DNA from: Zhengitettix transpicula
Taxonomy: Eukaryota > Arthropoda > Insecta > Orthoptera > Tetrigidae
NCBI GenBank assembly: GCA_037074705.1
Contig: CM073590.1
Coordinates: 242,227,601-242,291,600 of the forward strand
Reading direction: 5' to 3'
DNA length: 64,000 bases
Shown here in pieces: positions 47,111-58,348 of this stretch (position 1 is its first letter; the number at the start of each line of letters is the position of its first letter). The notes beneath the pieces are model-generated. The model saw only the letters and a program-made list of their open reading frames with translations. It did no database searches and was not told the DNA's origin. The position numbers were made by a program, and so were the translations under genes.

Positions 47111-48280
47111 AATAAAGAGAATTCTCTCCTTTTTTTTGCGAATGCAATAACGTTATTTTTTTATAATGTTTCTGCCGCTGTCATATTGCACGTCAACTTC
47201 AAGAATAGGTCAAAGTATGAGTTGAGAAAAAAAAACTCCTGCATATTCTTCCGGTCCAATCCTATCTCTAATTCAAAATGTGCTACGCAAAATTGTAAAC
47301 GTACCAGATGCCGGGTGAAGAAGGTCTCAAGAATGTAAATATACAGGATGAACGTGTATGGACAAATAACTCTGTAAAAGTAAATCTGAAAACTTGTCAA
47401 ATGGTTAAGTAGATGTTTCGTCAACAAGATTCAACCGTAGTTAGAATATTCGAGCTGTTTAAGCGTTTCGAAAATAGCCGTCAGTCAGTGGAAAGTGAAA
47501 AACCTTTTTTTTTTTTTGGGGGGGGGGGGCATCTTTGTGGGCAACTGGCAAAGCAATGGCGACAAGGTATCCTCCAAGGGTGAGCGTAGAGACGATTTTT
47601 TATTGTTTTTAAAAATGAGGAAGAACCAAAGAATTTGATTAATTTAGAACTATAGGTATCCGCCATTGTGTCGGAACGTTTCAAACACTATCGATGCTCA
47701 GCTCGCCATTACTGAAAGTAGTTAAAATGGAACAGTAGTACGCCTACATTTTTTTTTAAAAAAAAAATAAGCACTCTTATTTCTCCTATTAAGACAAAGG
47801 GAACTATCACGTGTGCTTCGCTACGGTGTTTAATAACAAGTGCTATATTATATAAATTTATCTGATAAATAAATCTAAAAATTTAATTCGAACTTGGCAG
47901 TACTGGTCGTTAGTGAAAGTCATTGTGAGCCAAGTATTTTTACCTAGACATTGTTATTTGTAAGGGTTTCCAGTGTTTTCCGAAGTGCGCCGATGTTTGC
48001 CGAAGGTGAACGAAGTTTTGTTTTGTAGCCTCACAGTTTATTTACTGTTGTTTCCTTTTTTTAAAAAAAAGCAGACAATCAGAATACAACATTATATAGG
48101 TCAATGACACCCCCCCCCCCCCAGATATTATTTTTAAGGAAAAGTGGAAACAACACTGGAAAATTACCTGTCCACGGAGGGGAGGGGGGTCAGGGAAATA
48201 ATAGAATAAACAAGTAAATGTCCGAAAATAATTAGGGCTGAATTAGGAAATATATAAAAAAAATTATGTTCAATATTCCC
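47111..48280. other. Non-coding stretch with homopolymer runs
   Basis: T9/G11 junction near 47515 and a C-run near 48112. No coding similarity. Confidence 0.4.
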
Positions 48281-48289
48281 AATCCACAG

Positions 48290-48331
48290 TACACCTGATA
48301 AAGTTCAAATTTAAGGACGAAACGTTGTGTA
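48290..48331 (+). ncRNA. Hammerhead-like motif with a 5-bp stem I
   Basis: TACAC (48290-48294) pairs with GTGTA (48327-48331) around CTGATAA (48295-48301), a stem II GTTC/GGAC (one G-U pair) and GAAACGTT (48319-48326). The core differs from CUGANGA at one position (G to A), so it is likely inactive. Confidence 0.55.
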
Positions 48332-49480
48332 GATGTATGCGTGTGTCAGTTGCGGCTCGTAGCTTTTTAAAAGTTATAGTGCTACATCGCAACCATTTTT
48401 TACGAGGATAACAATGTGAAATAATAATACTACCACAGCGACAGTGTTACCAATAGTCTGACCCGACCCGTAGTATGTTACAAATCTAATTCCGGCTACA
48501 CCATTTCCCACAGGGTCTCAATTTTAAGAGCGGAATAATTTGGCACCAAGTTGACACGCATTTTTTTAACACGAAAGTATTTTTCTTTCGTGCATATATT
48601 AAATAAATTTAATTCTTTTTGTGAAGCCACGCGTGTTGATAGTATTCTATGCAGGCGCTTTTTTTCTCTGTCTTTAAAATAACCTTTGATAGTGATATCT
48701 TGTAAAAAAATACTACTAAAAATGTGTAACTACTATTTTTGAAAATATAAACCACTTTAAAATAAAATTTTCAATTACTCAGTGGTTCAAATTTATTTTC
48801 ATTACGTTGCTTCTGGCCCCTCTCTGCCACTGCGCGACATTGTTTCTACGTGCTGTATGCTCCGTAGCACCAAACAAAACGAGGCAGTTTGTTGAGCTTT
48901 ACGGATAGTGCACCAGGGGAAGGGAGGGTGGGAGGTGAAACGTAACACTGCGCATTTGTCTTTCCAAACAGAAATCGTGGGGAACAGCAGCGAGTAGCAG
49001 AGACATGGTCAGCTGGCTGCATTAGCGAGTGCGCCGGAATACGGGAAGTTTCTTCTTTGATATCGACGTACGGAATTTCGCACTGTTGAAATTCAATTAC
49101 TATTAAGGTTCTTAAAATTAAGAAAAGCGAATTCTTCCTCAATTAAATAATTATGTGCTGTAGCACATGAGCACCAGCCATCACGGATTTTATTTTTCTG
49201 ACTTGAGACCGAATTATTTATTGAATATGGTCAGATTAATTATAATTATTAGACAAATACTACATATGATTATCATATAGAAATAAAAATATATATTTCT
49301 GTAAAATATTTAGTAATTTAAACAATTTGTTGTTGCTATTCTATCTTACGAGGGCTCAAATAAGGACCAACACGTGTTCTCATCAATAAAACTAATTATT
49401 TCTGTCGTTAATATTAATATAGAAATACAGACGTATATCTGAGGTACAGTTACCATTGTCATTCAATTTTTATGAGCTGA
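48332..49480. other. Non-coding stretch, GC-richer at 48790-49060
   Basis: TGCTCCGTAGCACC near 48857 and TGTGCTGTAGCACATGAGCA near 49153 are related palindromic phrases about 300 bp apart and could mark an unclassified short element. No coding similarity. Confidence 0.35.
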
Positions 49481-50900
49481 GGATATTGGTTGCCTTCCCA
49501 GGTTGAGACTCGCAAATTTCCGGCGGTTCCCGTGGAAAACTCGCGACGACAGACAGACCCAGAGAGAGAGAGATAGAGAGAGACAAACAACGTGCTGAAT
49601 ATTCATAAGCTGTTGTTCTTTATTAAGGACGACGCGAGTCTCGTGACCGCCGGGTTTCCTTCTCCCAGTGCGCGTGCGTGGAGGTTTCGTCCGCATTTGT
49701 TTTGGGACTCAGCGACCTTGCTACCGGAGTTCTGATTGAAATATGACCGTCTGGAAAACAAGGTGCTGCACGGCCCACGGAAGGCCTGACAATAGAAAGC
49801 TCCCCCCCCCCCCTCCCTTCAACCTTCCTCTCCTCGCATTCCTCGGAGAGACAACGCCAAAAAACCGTCCTCACGAGACAGGGAGTGAAAGAAGGGGGGG
49901 AAAAAAACAACAACAACAGAGGCATGATTATCCCTCGGGCTATTGCATTCAGGAGCTCAACAGGTTGTTCCTCTCTTTAACGCTGCATTACTCGGCGACA
50001 AAACCGCCTACCATTGTTGAGCGAATCTTCACAACTTTACGACTCCCAATTTTTAAGGGGTCAGTTTAACTTCAGTTTGTCATTTCCTCTAATCACCATT
50101 ATCGCTTATATACAGTATTGAAACCTCTAGCCAGTTCCACAGAATCGTGTCAACCATTGGAGCTCGTTTGCTCCCAAAGAGTTCCACGGATAGTTTTCAG
50201 GATTAAAAAAAACGGTGCGTCATAAATAAAGATGCTTCGCGGCTGACGGAAGTGTGTATTAATGCGCGCGTGTGGTCACTGTTTACCGAGTTAAAAAATC
50301 CGGCATCTAGAACTGTCACTGTCTTTTCGTGTATATATTTATAATTTATAACGACGAGTTATTCTTATCGTTGCCAGAGCATTTTATTTGCACCAATGAG
50401 GGTGGAAGGATCTCAAAGAAATGAAAGGCAGCCGTATATATTTTTTTTTTTTTGCGGGGAGAGAAGTGGGAAGGGAAAGTAAATTACCATGGCCTCTGTG
50501 TCTTGTCACCGCGTCCCCCGTAATGGATGAAAGGAAGTAAAAAATAAAAAAGGCGTCCGTCCGTTCGTTCTTCAGGCTCGCTCCACTTCACTTCACCTGG
50601 CCGTAGTCGATGGTCGTTTTGTCGGACACGACTCTCATTTGTAACCAGCGCCCTGGCACCATTGTGTTCTAATTTTCCTTTTTTTTTGTAAGTATGTGTG
50701 TGAGGTGGTCTGCTGCGGTGACATCGTTCCCACAGGCGTGACCGGCGAAGAACAGCGACCGCGGCTAATAGTCGTATGTCGGCTTCACCTGCAGACCCAC
50801 CACACACACACACACACACACGAGAAAGCTCATACCATACATGGGTCAAAATCGATACCATTCAGGTATTACCATTTAGGAAAATTCTGAGGATGTGACG
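49481..50900. other. GC-rich islands (49490-49960 and 50480-50900) with microsatellites
   Basis: GA-rich tract at 49559-49582, C-run near 49803, (CA)n at 50802-50821. Open frames such as 50484-50861 (minus) are repeat-driven. No domain. Confidence 0.35.
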
Positions 50901-51640
50901 TAGCGCCGCAGCGGAACGAGTGGCTGACGTTTCGAACTGTAAGAAAATCTCGGTCCATCTCCAAGGTTGAAGCGCATCAGTTCCGATATCAGCTTAGATA
51001 TTTTTTTTTTTCTGTGTGAATCGAAAAACTATTCATCGACCTGAGCAGTCTCCAGTGTCACATTGTGAGGACGCCTGAGAAGAAAAAAAAATCGCCACCA
51101 GATCGTGAGATTGTATCAAGGACCCTGGTCCACGCAGACCCGTTTCGTAGACGATTTGAACCACACCTACGTGTGAGTGTAAAGACTGAGGATTAAGTCC
51201 AGGTCAGCCAGCACAAGGCAGTGTCGGATGTATCTGGGGGCTCTTGGGAGTCTACAAATGTTGCGTGGGTGGACCAAACAAGTCTTCAGATCATCTGGAA
51301 TTTTTTTTTTCCTTCCAGTCACTATCAGTCCGTTGCCGAACACACACCAAACTTTTAACCAAAATTGACGTCCGCTAATTCATTAAAATAATAGTGGAAT
51401 CGTTTCCATGAAGAAGAAAATAGGTAGCTTGAAAGACAACACACAAAGGAGAGTTTTCAACCTGATCACTGTATTTGTTTGGCGTCCATTTCATACGAAA
51501 ATTCCGAGTTCATTGAGCCCCCCCCCCAACCCCCCCAAAAAATTACAATGGACGAGTACTTGACCGACGATATTTCCAGTTAACTTCATTGATTTCAGAA
51601 ACGGGCGAATCTCTACATAAATGAGTCCATCCATCAATCT
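50901..51640. other. Non-coding stretch, nothing recognised
   Basis: C-run near 51520. No shared repeats. Confidence 0.4.
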
Positions 51641-52060
51641 GCATTTTACCACCCGCTTCCTCTTGGAAGAAAAAAAAATTCGAGGCCATGCACTCTAACA
51701 TTTGCCTTAAATAAATACGTGAGCGATGTTTTTCGGTTATTAGAAATTTTTAGCGGAGGTAAAACCAAAAATACTATGAATATCATTGACCCAGACAAAT
51801 ATCGACCGTTTAACATGTTTGAGAAAATTTCCATCCCCGTCCCGCCCCGGGGGATGAGGGTTAAATGGCCAATTGAATATCGTCATTAAACTCAGCGACA
51901 TCTATAACCTTGGATTTGACTCTAATCTCGGTTGTATTTTTTTTTCTTGTAACGCCCGGGCAACCCCAACCCCTAAAGGTGCACTTTTTCCCGTCTTGTA
52001 GGGGGTTGAAGTCCGTACGTTCCGGATAAAGCGCGTCGAAATAAGCAAATCAAATAAGTG
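51640..52060 (-). mobile_element. Helitron-like element, partial copy, minus orientation
   Basis: Shares AAACTCAGCGACATCTATAA, AATATCGACCGTTTAACATG and AACCCCTAAAGGTGCA with the other copies. The hairpin-plus-CTAG end is absent, so the 3' end is missing. Confidence 0.6.
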
Positions 52061-52724
52061 GAACATTTTTACACAGTCCTTGGGGGATGGAGCATCAGAT
52101 TCCAAATAAATCTGTCATTTTATTTATAACATGAGTCATAGTATCGTAAATATTTGTTGTTTTAGCTGAATAATACCAATAATTTTTTCCTGATAAAACT
52201 GTCGGTTTTACTGTTTAATTAATTAATCTGTCTGTTGTTCCGCTTTATTTCCCCCTCGACGTCCGTTTGGTAGTGACCGCGGTTTCCCCGCCGTATACGC
52301 ATATGGTCATCCTCCTCTGCGTGTGAGGAAGCACCGGCTGTTCCAATTACAATATAAAAAACAAATCCTCAGAACTATATCGAACTACCCCTGGTAAATC
52401 CGTGACTCAATAATCCACAAAGATTCCATAAATATCCACAACATTTCAAAACGCAATATCCTACTTGATAAATAGCTCAACTTAAACCACCCTAATCACA
52501 CCATAGCAAGACTTCCACAGCAAGCCCCCGACACCGAGAAACCGCAGGCTCAAACGAAAAACTCCTATAGACTTTTATCATTCCATAACCATAGCATTCC
52601 TCACACATACTAATATGTCCTTCGTCTTACCCTTCCGCGTTATTCCACAACACCCAACGATTCCCAGCGCACTCTAATTTTATCAAAAATTAAATTCGCA
52701 TATAACACCTTTTAATACAGCCAT

Positions 52725-52725
<1 letters not shown>
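52061..52725. other. Non-coding stretch
   Basis: Nothing recognised; ends in the (AT)n tract at 52727-52755. Confidence 0.4.
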
Positions 52726-52751
<26 letters not shown>

Positions 52752-52759
<8 letters not shown>

Positions 52760-52910
52760 TCTCTGTCCCTTTCGTCTTTAACTTGAAATGTCGTTGGAGA
52801 TTTTCCCCAAGGGTTGGGTCCCATTTGCGGTAAAACTAATCCGCCTGGGATTAGGAAAGGCCGTACTTTCGCCTCATTATTTACCCAAAAGACTTCTGTC
52901 TATGAAACTC
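52752..52910 (+). repeat. Short dispersed repeat, left member of an inverted pair
   Basis: ATAAAACTCTCTGTCCCTTT through TGCGGTAAA to CGCCTCATTATTTACC. The reverse complement lies at 54340-54492. Confidence 0.65.
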
Positions 52911-53019
52911 AGATTTATTTTATTTTAAAATATTTAGTATATATCAATTATACCGCAGCATTTCAATAAAAACGATACCAAATAATTTATTCACTGTTTC
53001 GGGGGGTTGTCGTGAAGCG

Positions 53020-53645
53020 AACTATACGAGGATAATCCACATTGTGGCAACTCCCCTTGAGTAGCATAGAAAGGGATTTGAAAGGGCGGATGCGGAAGGG
53101 TAGAGGAAGGTAGCCAAGGGTTAACTACGGGCCCCGGGCTATATTTTAAGGATCCTACCCGGCATTCGCCTAAAGAAATGCAGGGAAAACCCTAGAGAAA
53201 CCTGCATCAGGTAGGTCGGGCATTGGGTACTTGTCCCACGCCCTTCCGATAGGAGTTTGCTGTGGGGACGCAGCATTCCCTTCTCCGTGCCTCGACCAGT
53301 TTAGGAGGCAGCTGGCCGACTATTCCAATGGGAATACGGACAACTCTTACCGTATGCCCAAGGTCTGTGACCCCGGAACATACACCTCTCAGAACAGGCC
53401 GAGGTGCCTCGGCTTGTGGGAACCTTAGTTCAAAAACGGAGAGGAAAAGGCATACCCAAAGGTAACCGCTTCGTATCTCTCCTAAAAGGTTCTGCCTGCG
53501 AGAGAAAATTCCTCGGTCGTCCCCAAAGGTAGCCCCTTCGTATCTCTCCTACAAGGTTTTGCCTGCGAGAGAACATCCCTCGCAGGTTACCTGCGAGAGA
53601 ATCCTCTCGCAGGCTTCTTATCCTGGGAACCTTTTCCCCCGTAGA
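53020..53645 (-). mobile_element. A-tailed retroposon family, copy 9 (longest, sense -)
   Basis: The most complete copy, about 620 bp. Its 5' region (plus 53430-53620) has two tandem units of about 70 bp, each with a CTCTCGCAGG phrase and CCTTTGGG, and inverted CCTGCGAGAG/CTCTCGCAGG phrases able to form hairpins. The 3' end at 53025 has lost its A-tail. Confidence 0.8.
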
Positions 53646-54339
53646 AGAAAAACTCGGGTTATTTATTATTATTTCGTAGATCACTAGTGAGACAATCCAT
53701 TAGTGGAACTGCTACGGTAGACGGCAACTCCGTTGAAGGATGAAATCATAAATTGAGTTGCCAAGTTGGAAGACCAAGCAAGCCCACCCGAGGAGTGAGA
53801 AGAAAGAAGAAGTACATCGAGTTATACACGAAAATTTTCTGAAGACTGTGACGTTGAAAAAGCTTTTAAGGACAATTCCTCATGTACTTTAATTGTATAA
53901 AATAAAATAATAAAAGCAATAAATACTCTACATAATTGTAAATAATTATTTAATAATAAAAATGTGGTTTTCAAGACCAGCTCGATCACATTAAGTTCGC
54001 AATTGTTGATATTATCAACTACATATTTGGTTATACATCAATTTCACTAATCATTACTTATTTACTGTCTGAAGAAAACAAACGTTATTTTTTTTAGAAT
54101 AGAGCGGTTTGTATAATATTTGTCATTTTATTTATTTACAGAACATTTGCGTTTACATTTGTCTTTTCTCTCTAAAATTATTGGTGTTAGTAAAGGTAGT
54201 AATTACAACCTAAGGAAGTTGATGATGATCTGACACCAAAAAATAGTTGATTCAAATTCAGTGAATTATAGAACATTTTATATTAAATATTTTATTTAAA
54301 AAAAAGATCAAATAAAATAAATTGATGTTTAATTGTCCA
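53646..54339. other. AT-rich spacer inside the inverted pair
   Basis: No coding similarity. Confidence 0.4.
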
Positions 54340-54492
54340 CTAGGTATATAATAAGGCGAGAGTGTGGTTTTTCCTAATATCCCGGACGGACCTGCTAGAT
54401 TTACCGCAAGTGGGCAACCCTTGAGGGTAGGGGGGGATCTCCAGCAACATTTCAAGTTACAGACGCGAGGAACAGAGAGTTTTATAAATTTA
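54340..54492 (-). repeat. Short dispersed repeat, right member of an inverted pair
   Basis: Minus strand runs ATAAAACTCTCTGTTCC to GCCTTATTATATACCTAG, followed by T. The CTAG-T end resembles Helitron 3' ends, but no hairpin is obvious. Confidence 0.65.
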
Positions 54493-54880
54493 TTTTGATG
54501 CCTGTATAAAATCTTTTATATGAATTTAATGTTTGAAATTAATTAGTGCTTGGGAACGGTGGGCGTGATGGAACATTGAAGGATATATTAGTGTCAGTGA
54601 CTGAGGGACCAGGCAACACTCTACCTGGGATTCCCGCAAATGGGACGACACAATTTTCAAGACCGCGTGTCTTGCAACGTAAATACTGTAGGACAATTTA
54701 TGAAAACTGTACACTCCTTTTGAATAAAAGTTGTAAAAATTCCATCGACCACTCTTCAAGACTGGGCAAACCCCAGCGATTTCTCGTATACCATCGACAA
54801 CGTTGCGACGTCACGAACGGAATCTCATCCACTTTATTCTCCGTCGACCAAGGATCGAGGACAGGTTGTTGGTGGTGGTG
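54493..54880. other. Non-coding stretch, nothing recognised
   Basis: Open frames without domains. Confidence 0.35.
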
Positions 54881-55910
54881 GTAACTTACCGTTGCGACGG
54901 CGTAAGTGATTCTTATCCTCTATCCGCCCTCCGCTTCTCGATTACAAGGAGGCAACCGATTTTTGCCTTCAGATGAAAAAAACCCCCACGCCTTCGCTAA
55001 CTGCTGCCTGGCGACGGCGAGCTTTCTTCACAGAAAAAACAAGTAACAATCAACAAAGTCAGCGGAGCGCGTCTGCTCGGCCGGATTGTTTGCCGATCCA
55101 TCAGCCGGGACGAAGAGACTTGACCCCACGACAGGTGCACCAGCGCCGCCGCCGCCATCTTAAAAAATAACTGCCTCTTAAAGAGTAGTTATATAGACAT
55201 AGTTGGGCTTGGCCGAGTGTTGAAGCTGCAATGCCCGGCCCCGCCACGAGGACGAAGGCAGGAAGGAGCAGGACAGCGACGGCCGCGTGCTGGGGATCAG
55301 GGCGCAGTCAAGTGTTGCAGATAAACCGGACGGGTTCTGTGTATGTATAATCATTTCACGACGACGACGACGACGGAGAAGAAGTAGAAGAGGAGGAGGA
55401 GGGGAGAAAAATTGAGCGAATAAAAAAAAACAGGTCGGTTCGCTTCCAGCAGGTAGAAATTGCTAAGGCCATCTTCAAGGTGAAACACTTGAGTGCGCGC
55501 GGGGCGAGGTTGTTGGAACTTGTTTGCGGACATCGGCCGCCAGGGGGGCAGCACCTGCTGTGTGCCGTCCCTCGGACACTCCCAATTAGCACGCTATGTC
55601 CATCTGTAAATTACACGCCATTTCCTCTGCCTCCCCCCATTGCTCTTGCTCTCTCTCTCTCTCTCTCTTAAGTGCTCGAGCAGAAGAAGAAGCGGCAACG
55701 CGCGTCACGCTTTTGTTGCTCGCGCCCGTCGTTGATAATTATTTTGTTTGCGGCTTCTGATGTGCGAGTCGCTTTACAGACGTGTTCTGTCGGTCACGAA
55801 GGAGAATCAGCGACGTCGTAGTCGCCGTGGTGGTGATGGTTCTCCGTCCCTGTACAGGTGTCGCGCGACACACTTTAGAATTGCCGCTATGGATGAAGTC
55901 CGGAAAGAAA
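54880..55910. other. GC-rich, repeat-poor island upstream of the SAM exon
   Basis: About 1 kb of CpG-containing DNA. Near 55535-55557 CCGCCAGGGGGGCAGCACCT combines a near-CTCF motif (one extra G) with an E-box, followed by CCAATTAGC. (GAC)n/(GAG)n tracts at 55360-55410 and (CT)n at 55650-55670. No coding domain. Closest candidate regulatory block to the exon. Confidence 0.35.
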
Positions 55911-56587
55911 ATGGTTGACTTACTGTATTATTTATAGTTTACAGTGGACTCATTAACACTGATTAATCCCCCGATTATTGAGGGCGCAATTGAACAGAAA
56001 GCGAAAAAAAAAGAAGAGTTGAATGAAGGTGAAGTGCAACTTAAAGTTGAACATGATGCGAGAAAAGTTTGTTAAATTTGATGCAGAGGAAAATGATGAG
56101 AGGGGCACGACCAACTAGGAAGTGTCTATCCAGACCGTGGATGACCTGGGATTGAGATCACGTTGCTCTGATGTGATTTAGGAATAATCTGTAATGATGT
56201 TCGTTATTGGATTTTGTTTAGAAAATTTTAATATGCTATGTTTTGTAGTGGTAGGTTTATTAAATGATAAAGGAAAGCGATATTTTCCAAATTTATTAAT
56301 TAATTAAGTCAACATAAAAAAAAGCAAATAAAATGAATACAAATTATGCATGTTCAGTTAGCCGGGCAAAACAATCGGATCCCTTAATCCCAAGTTAAAC
56401 CATGGTTTACAGTAATTCCCCCAGGCGCGTCAAGGATTGAGACACTTGGCAGTTACCTCGCGTTGATCTCTGGCCGTGATCATGTGGCACCCTCGATTTC
56501 TCCGAGTCCTCTGGAAAACTCCAAGCTTGGGGATGTACGTCCGTCCCTGGCGACGGTTCGTCGATGAGTCCCCTTTATACTTTCTTT
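55911..56587. other. Non-coding stretch
   Basis: AT-rich to 56380, then mixed DNA that may be the 5' part of the repeat starting at 56588. Confidence 0.4.
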
Positions 56588-56922
56588 ACAGCCCCTTCGC
56601 TGGATGTGAAATATCGATGGTCTCGATCATCTTTGGATCGATCTTTCCTGAACCAAGAAAAGTGATTGGTTCAGGCAGTCATGTGTTAATTCAATTTCTG
56701 GGATTTTTGGAGAGACATTTCCCACTGTGCGACAGTCCAGGTAACTTCCGAGGGTCAACACCTACGTGCCTACGTCCAGACCTTAGGGATTATCTATCCG
56801 GCACGGCGGCGCCTGGTCAAATTCCAACTTGCCAAGCTCTCAACCCTTGCTAATATCTAATTAAATTAATATATATATACCAATAATATATATATACCAA
56901 TAATAAAACTATCGCGCTACAA
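56588..56922 (+). repeat. Direct repeat, copy 1 (about 335 bp)
   Basis: Begins ACAGCCCCTTCGCTGG and ends AATAATAAAACTATCGCGCT plus ACA after an AT-rich tract. Highly similar to 57649-57979 in the same orientation, with a stretch of more than 90 bp near the 3' side identical by eye. Class unknown. Confidence 0.85.
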
Positions 56923-57648
56923 CTCAATATGGTGGAAACGCATAGCTTTTACCCCCTTGTAATTATATGAAGTCAGTTTCAATTACCTTTAAGAATGCAG
57001 ACTTGATTTCTCTTGTATGGCTGTGTGAAGAAAAAAGGAACGTAATAACTACAGTAAATTTATCACAGGACCTACTTCGCACATAAATTAAAAGTATGGA
57101 TGGGAAAAATATATATCCGCCTTTGAAGCATTCCAGTTAACAATGTGAAAGTAAAAATCAGAAAATAAAAAAATCTTGTATTACAGAAATATGAATACAG
57201 TAATTATTTCTGTTAATAATTTTCTGGGTGAAGGGATATTTTAACATCCATCGCACATAAATCAAAAAACCAATTATGCTGGCCCTTCACTGAACTCTGT
57301 CAGCATAATGGAAATAACGCAAGAGTGACAATAGTTTCAGAGAGCAGAGCTTAAATGAATTAAATGTTCATTACGTTTATTTCATAATGAAAAGTTGTCC
57401 ACATGTGACGACAAAGTTATACTAGCACATACATATATTGTAATAAACACCGTTTAATTATTAATTAAATCCCAACTTGAGGCAACAAAAGTAATAAATA
57501 CAATTTACAATAGCGGGCCTCCAATAATGAATAGTTAATTTTAACTTTAAATGAAGACGACGTTGAAGAAAAAAAATGTAAAATTCAAAATTAAATGAGA
57601 TTTTATATAAGCAAATTAAAAGTTAAAATGATTGGCTTTTAAATGAAA
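56923..57648. other. AT-rich spacer between the direct repeats
   Basis: No coding frame or primer-binding-site-like sequence seen, so there is no direct sign that the two repeats are LTRs of one element. Confidence 0.45.
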
Positions 57649-57979
57649 ACAGCCCCTTCGCTGGATGTGAAATATCGATGTACTCGACCAATTTTCGATC
57701 GATCTTTCCTGAACCAAGATATGTGATTGGTTCAGGCAGTCACGTGTTAATTCATTTTCAGGGATTTTTGGAGAGACGTTTCCCACAGTGCGACAGTCCA
57801 GGTAACTTCTTCGGGTCAACATACTACGTGCCTACGTCCAGACCTTAGGGATTATCTATCCGGCACGGCGGCGCCTGGTCAAATTCCAACTTGCCAAGCT
57901 CTCAACCCTTGCTAATATCTAATTATATTAAAATTAAATATATATATATATATATGAATAATAAAACTATCACGCTACA
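57649..57979 (+). repeat. Direct repeat, copy 2 (about 331 bp)
   Basis: Same sequence as copy 1 with scattered substitutions. It ends 141 nt before the SAM exon, in the intron. Confidence 0.85.
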
Positions 57980-58088
57980 GTGTAAATAGATAGGAAAGAT
58001 TACGTTCTACACTGATGTGATTAGCTTCGTACGAAGCTGATTTTTTTTATATTGTTATTAAAATAAAAATGTTACATCATTTGTGTCG

Positions 58089-58120
58089 CTAATTCTCTTC
58101 CCCTTTTTCTTTTCCGGCAG
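58089..58120 (+). promoter_or_regulatory. Branch point, polypyrimidine tract and 3' splice site of the SAM exon
   Basis: CTAAT at 58089-58093 matches the insect branch-point consensus about 28 nt before the exon. A nearly pure pyrimidine tract follows (58094-58115) and ends in GGCAG at 58116-58120. The reading frame downstream is open and homologous from the first base, which supports this junction. Confidence 0.85.
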
Positions 58121-58348
58121 AATTTCCGTGAGCAGCGCATTGACGGCGCCGCTCTTCCGCTGCTGACGGAGGAGCACCTGACGGGGACGCTGGGCATGCG
58201 TCTGGGGCCGGCGCTCAAGCTACGCGCCACCTTGGCTCGGCGCCTCGGTCAGTGCGCCGTCTGCATGCACTGCAGTCACTGCCACGCCCCGCCGCCCGCA
58301 GCAGCACCGTCGCCCGCCGTCTCCAGGCCCAGCAGCACGGGAGTCTAA
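58121..58348 (+). CDS. Terminal exon of a SAM-domain protein, SAMD7/SAMD11-like (C-terminal 75 residues)
   Basis: The exon opens in phase 0 right after a strong acceptor (CAG at 58118-58120) and runs 75 codons to TAA at 58346-58348. Residues 1-42 form the second half of a sterile alpha motif domain: FREQRIDGAALPLLTEEHL, then the LGMRLGPALKLRA helix and ARRLG. The pairing of FREQ.IDG.LPLLTEEHL with LGPALK and ARRLG is typical of the SAMD7/SAMD11 group, which associates with Polycomb repressive complexes and can polymerise through SAM. Polyhomeotic, atherin and L3MBTL SAM domains are less similar. Residues 43-54 are Cys/His-rich (C..C..C..CH), and the rest is Pro/Ala/Ser-rich. The first half of the SAM domain must lie on an upstream exon that I did not find. 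The exon is much richer in GC than its flanks. A nuclear repressor role is inferred from the family. Exon call very likely; exact orthology less so. Confidence 0.88.
   Translation, partial: NFREQRIDGAALPLLTEEHLTGTLGMRLGPALKLRATLARRLGQCAVCMHCSHCHAPPPAAAPSPAVSRPSSTGV

Noticed and set aside
55535..55557. CTCF binding site
   Set aside because: One extra G relative to the consensus; left as a note within the island.
56588..57979. LTR retrotransposon flanked by two LTRs
   Set aside because: No TG...CA ends, no primer-binding site, no coding in the 726-bp spacer.
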